Shown: positions 49,490-52,281 of the stretch, piece by piece | How positions within the stretch are numbered: the first letter of the stretch is position 1 | How the letters are laid out: each line of letters opens with the position of its first letter | NCBI GenBank assembly: GCA_964435635.1 | Contig: CAYSZU010000003.1 | Span: forward strand, 1-52,281 | DNA: 52,281 nucleotides | Direction: 5' to 3' | From: DAOOOU01 sp964435635 | Lineage (GTDB): Bacteria; Bacillota_I; Bacilli_A; RF39; UBA660 | Made by a program: the position numbers and the translations under genes | The notes under the pieces: generated by a model | Database searches by the model: none | Told to the model about the DNA's origin: nothing | The model's input: only the letters and a program-made list of their open reading frames with translations

Positions 49490-52281
49490 GCGGCTTATGA
49501 TAGAGCGATAAAAGATTTGTCTGAAGAATTTTTTGGTACAGGAACACGAGCTGATGAATTAAGAAACTTAGAAATAACAAGTTTTGCTGAATTAGAGCGA
49601 TATGTAAAAGAAAAGAAAAAAGCAGTTGATGAACAAAACGCCTATCTTAACACCTTAAAATTAGGATATAACTTAATTCCTTATTCATATGTAAGTCAAA
49701 ATGAGGATTTTAGTTCATATCCAATAGATGAAGCAGCTTTACGAAAAGTAATTGGTAATGATTATGATTATATGTCTGAGGAACAAATAGGCATATATAA
49801 TTATATATATTGTAAAGAGGGAAAATACCAAGCGGGCAATTATTATACCTTACTAGCTGATTCAATTAATCAAATAAAAGGCCTTGAGGACGCTGGTAAT
49901 TTTATGATATCCCTTGAAGGTAAAATTGCTGATATTAAAGCGGCAATGCTAATCGACCAAGGGCTGGGCGATGGTATTTTGGGCGATGGTATTTTAACTT
50001 TCCTTGACGGCATGGGAGATATTGTTAATCATGATGAGTCTTTATTACAAACGGCTTATCATCAGATGTATATCCTGCTAATCGGCCAAGGGCTGGGCGA
50101 TGGTATTTTAACTTTCCTTGACGGCATGGGAGATATTGTTAATCCTGATGGGTCTTTATCACGAACGGCTTATCGTCAGATGTATATCCTACAAGCTTTA
50201 AGTAATCAATTAATTGACCCACAACTATTAGCCGAATTGAAAGAAAAAGGATATACTGAACAACAATTTATTCAAATGTGTAGAGATAATGTTTATGATC
50301 CTAATTTTGAAAAAATATGTGAAGCAAACAACCAGGATCCTGAAGTAATAAGAGCTATTATGGCTAGTGGAGAATACGAAGCTATCTATAAATATATATA
50401 TAAATTTAGTGCGTCTGCCGGTAATATGGCTATTCCAATTGCTGTTGGAATTACTGCTGGGGCAATTACCAAGAATGTTGAAGCTGGTACCGGGTTAGCA
50501 TGGTTCCTTGGTCATGCTGGTGTTATTACAGTCGGCTTATCTGCTGGAGGAAGTTCGATGAATTCAGCAGTTCATGATGGTTTCTCTGGGCCAACATCCC
50601 TTATGTATGGTGTAGCAAACGGCTTATCAGAGGCAGTCATAGAGTCTTACGGTAATATGATTGGTCTTAATCCTAAATTCGCCCCAAAACTTTCCGGCTA
50701 TTTACAAGAGGCTGGTACGGAGGCGGTCCAAGAATTATTAGGTATATATTATGATAGTGTCTTCCTTGGGAAAACTATTTCTATTGCAGATGCCTCTTCT
50801 CAACTTACTGAGGCGGCTGTTATGGGCTTTTTAATGTCTGCTCTTATGGGTGGCGGTCAGACTACCATTAATATTGCTGGTAAAGCAACAGTAGTTACGG
50901 CTCAACAGTTATATGCAATCATCGATTCCCATAATGGCGGAACAATCGCAACGCAGGCCTTAATTGATCAAGTTATGGCTGTGGGAAGTATAGTTCAGCC
51001 TTCTGCTGCTGCGGCAACGCCAGCAACACCTGCAACAGCAACTATTCCTACAGTACCGGTTGCGCCTTATAATCCTGCAACATATGCCAATCCGGTAAAT
51101 TATGTTGCAGATCAATCTGTTATTGATACCTTAAGTAAATTAAATATAGAAAACAATAAAAATGCATTAGTTGAATTAAACACTGCTTTAAAAACTGCCA
51201 ATCTAATGAGACCCATTTTTTCAACCAAAACAAATAAAATTTGGACGAACATGTTTAGTAATATTAATCATTTAGCTCAAGTCGTTAACGCGTTAGGACC
51301 TTCAATATATAAAAGTTATGATTCACATAATATTCTTCATACCGCCAGAGTTGCTTTAAAATCAGTAAAAATAGCAAAAATACTTGAGCAGACATCTGGA
51401 GTAACATTTGATTATAAAGCTTTAATCAAAGCTGCTCAGTGGCACGATATTTCAATGTCTCAAACCAAGTTTCTAGCTAAAATTGAAAGGCAGAGTAAAG
51501 ACGCATCAGACAACTATTACCAATGGTACGAATACAGAAAAATTGATCTGAAAAATACAGCATATATAGTACATGAAATAACCGCAGACGATATTGCTAA
51601 GGCAAACGGCGACCTAACTGGATATTTAGCTAAAGAATTTGGAATATCTGAGAGGCAATATAAACAGTACAACCAGGATGTCCCTAAAAAATTAAAAGTA
51701 GGTGATTTAGTATATAGTTTTAATCCGGTTGCGCTTCATCGTTCTTCTCATGCTTCAAACTCGGCCTTAACAATTCTTCAAAACGCAACGAATATCGACG
51801 CGGATGGAGTTAATCCGGCGATAATGGCAATGGTGGTGTTTGCCCATACAAAGAGTAATTCTGGAATCGGAGATTTATCAAATCCAGCACAATGGAAAGC
51901 AGCAATCACCGAACTGAAAACCCAAGCTGCAGCAGCTGGACTTGACGCTGATTCAATCTCTTTGCTAGATTCGCTGATTGATTCTAGTGGCAACATACCT
52001 GATGCCATTTTTACCGAACTGCATTATCAGGGAATCGCTCTAAGATTTGGTGATGCAAAAGCAGCTAAAATAGGGCAATCGCACATTGGTGGAAAATTTG
52101 ATATTCCAAAACTTGCAGAAGGTTCAACTTTATATTATACCGGCAAAAAAAGCTCGGCAATAATTGATGGCCAAACAATTGAATATCAAGTTTTGGAAAA
52201 CATGAATGTTGTTGATGAAATAATTAAATCAGGTTTAAGAATACCCGGTGTTGAAAACCTTTTTGGGACAGGTTTTATTTA
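49490..52281 (+). CDS. Giant polymorphic-toxin-like effector with HD domain, 3' end outside window
   Basis: This frame is open from 49490 to the right edge (930 codons, no stop), with no good start codon near its beginning. In order it holds: a helical region; a 38-residue tandem duplication (QGLGDGILTFLDGMGDIVN) at 49949-50191; Gly-rich hydrophobic segments (IPIAVGITAGAI, GFLMSALMGGGQ); and an Ala/Thr/Pro linker near 50996-51110. An HD-type domain follows, with His codons at 51326 and 51338 (SHNILHTARVA) and the HD pair at 51443-51448 (AAQWHDIS). An unrecognised region reaches the edge. It looks like a secreted multidomain effector; HD enzymes usually cleave nucleotides or phosphates. Confidence 0.78.
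49949..50191 (+). repeat. In-frame tandem duplication (114-bp unit)
   Basis: Copy 1 (49949-50077) and copy 2 (50078-50191) are nearly identical. Copy 1 carries an extra 15-bp direct repeat of GGGCGATGGTATTTT. Differences are a few bases that change residues (NHDESLLQTAYHQ versus NPDGSLSRTAYRQ). The reading frame is kept. Confidence 0.9.

Noticed and set aside
51778..52008. 76-codon minus-strand ORF near the right edge
   Set aside because: It is antisense inside the long effector frame, which has consistent coding character through this stretch.
1..52281. Insertion sequences, prophage, tRNA or rRNA genes
   Set aside because: No transposase, integrase, phage structural gene, cloverleaf or rRNA-like stretch was seen in the genes or the mostly short intergenic regions.

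Overview
The window is AT-rich, densely packed bacterial DNA with Shine-Dalgarno sites, Bacillus-type promoters and many short hairpin-plus-T terminators. TGA is used as a stop (infB, scpA and rbfA junctions show this) and Trp is TGG, so this is not the Mycoplasma code. The gene content points to a small-genome, Gram-positive-related Bacilli/Mollicutes-like lineage, such as the uncultured gut RF39-type bacteria: rimP-nusA-rnpM-infB-rbfA-truB, rpsO-pnp, der, hup, scpAB, phosphoketolase, sortase and many single-pass exported proteins. The lineage is an inference from gene content; no rRNA or tRNA gene was seen. A 100-N scaffold gap at 9825-9924 shows this is a draft, probably metagenomic, assembly.

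Layout. 1-3.3 kb: tail of an unknown gene, a DUF368 polyprenyl-phosphate transporter, an ABC exporter pair and a DUF1003 protein. 3.4-7.1 kb: phosphoketolase and a long-form PRPP synthetase, both drawing on pentose phosphates; the second is preceded by a two-hairpin leader ending in a terminator. 7.1-12.1 kb: lineage-specific small and membrane proteins, including a Pro/Gln-repeat coiled-coil protein broken by the gap. 12.1-22.7 kb: a 1360-aa unknown protein, a class B sortase with a large extra N-terminal domain beside a surface protein with an SPGTG sorting signal, and two further large unknown proteins. 22.8-24.9 kb: a membrane thioredoxin-like protein, trmL and a secreted penicillin-recognising serine hydrolase.

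25.0-32.7 kb is the conserved translation/transcription operon followed by rpsO-pnp. rimP is unusually short, ylxQ and ribF are missing from their usual places, and pnp is split by a frameshift inside its catalytic core. 32.7-36.7 kb: two paralogous exported proteins on the minus strand. 36.8-41.9 kb: a radical SAM protein with a pentapeptide-like N-terminus, a Zn-dependent phospholipase C-like protein, an LCP-type accessory domain without its catalytic domain, an exported protein and an orphan prepilin. 42.0-47.4 kb: der, hup, two membrane proteins, scpA and scpB.

47.4 kb to the right edge holds what looks like a type VII secretion (ESX/LXG-like) effector locus. It consists of a tandem WXG100-like protein, a coiled-coil partner, an LXG-like N-terminal fragment, and a reading frame of at least 930 codons that runs off the window. 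That frame carries a 38-residue in-frame tandem duplication, glycine-rich hydrophobic segments, an Ala/Thr/Pro linker and an HD-type hydrolase domain. The N-terminal fragment and the long frame are probably one gene broken by a frameshift. This is the most interesting region of the window.
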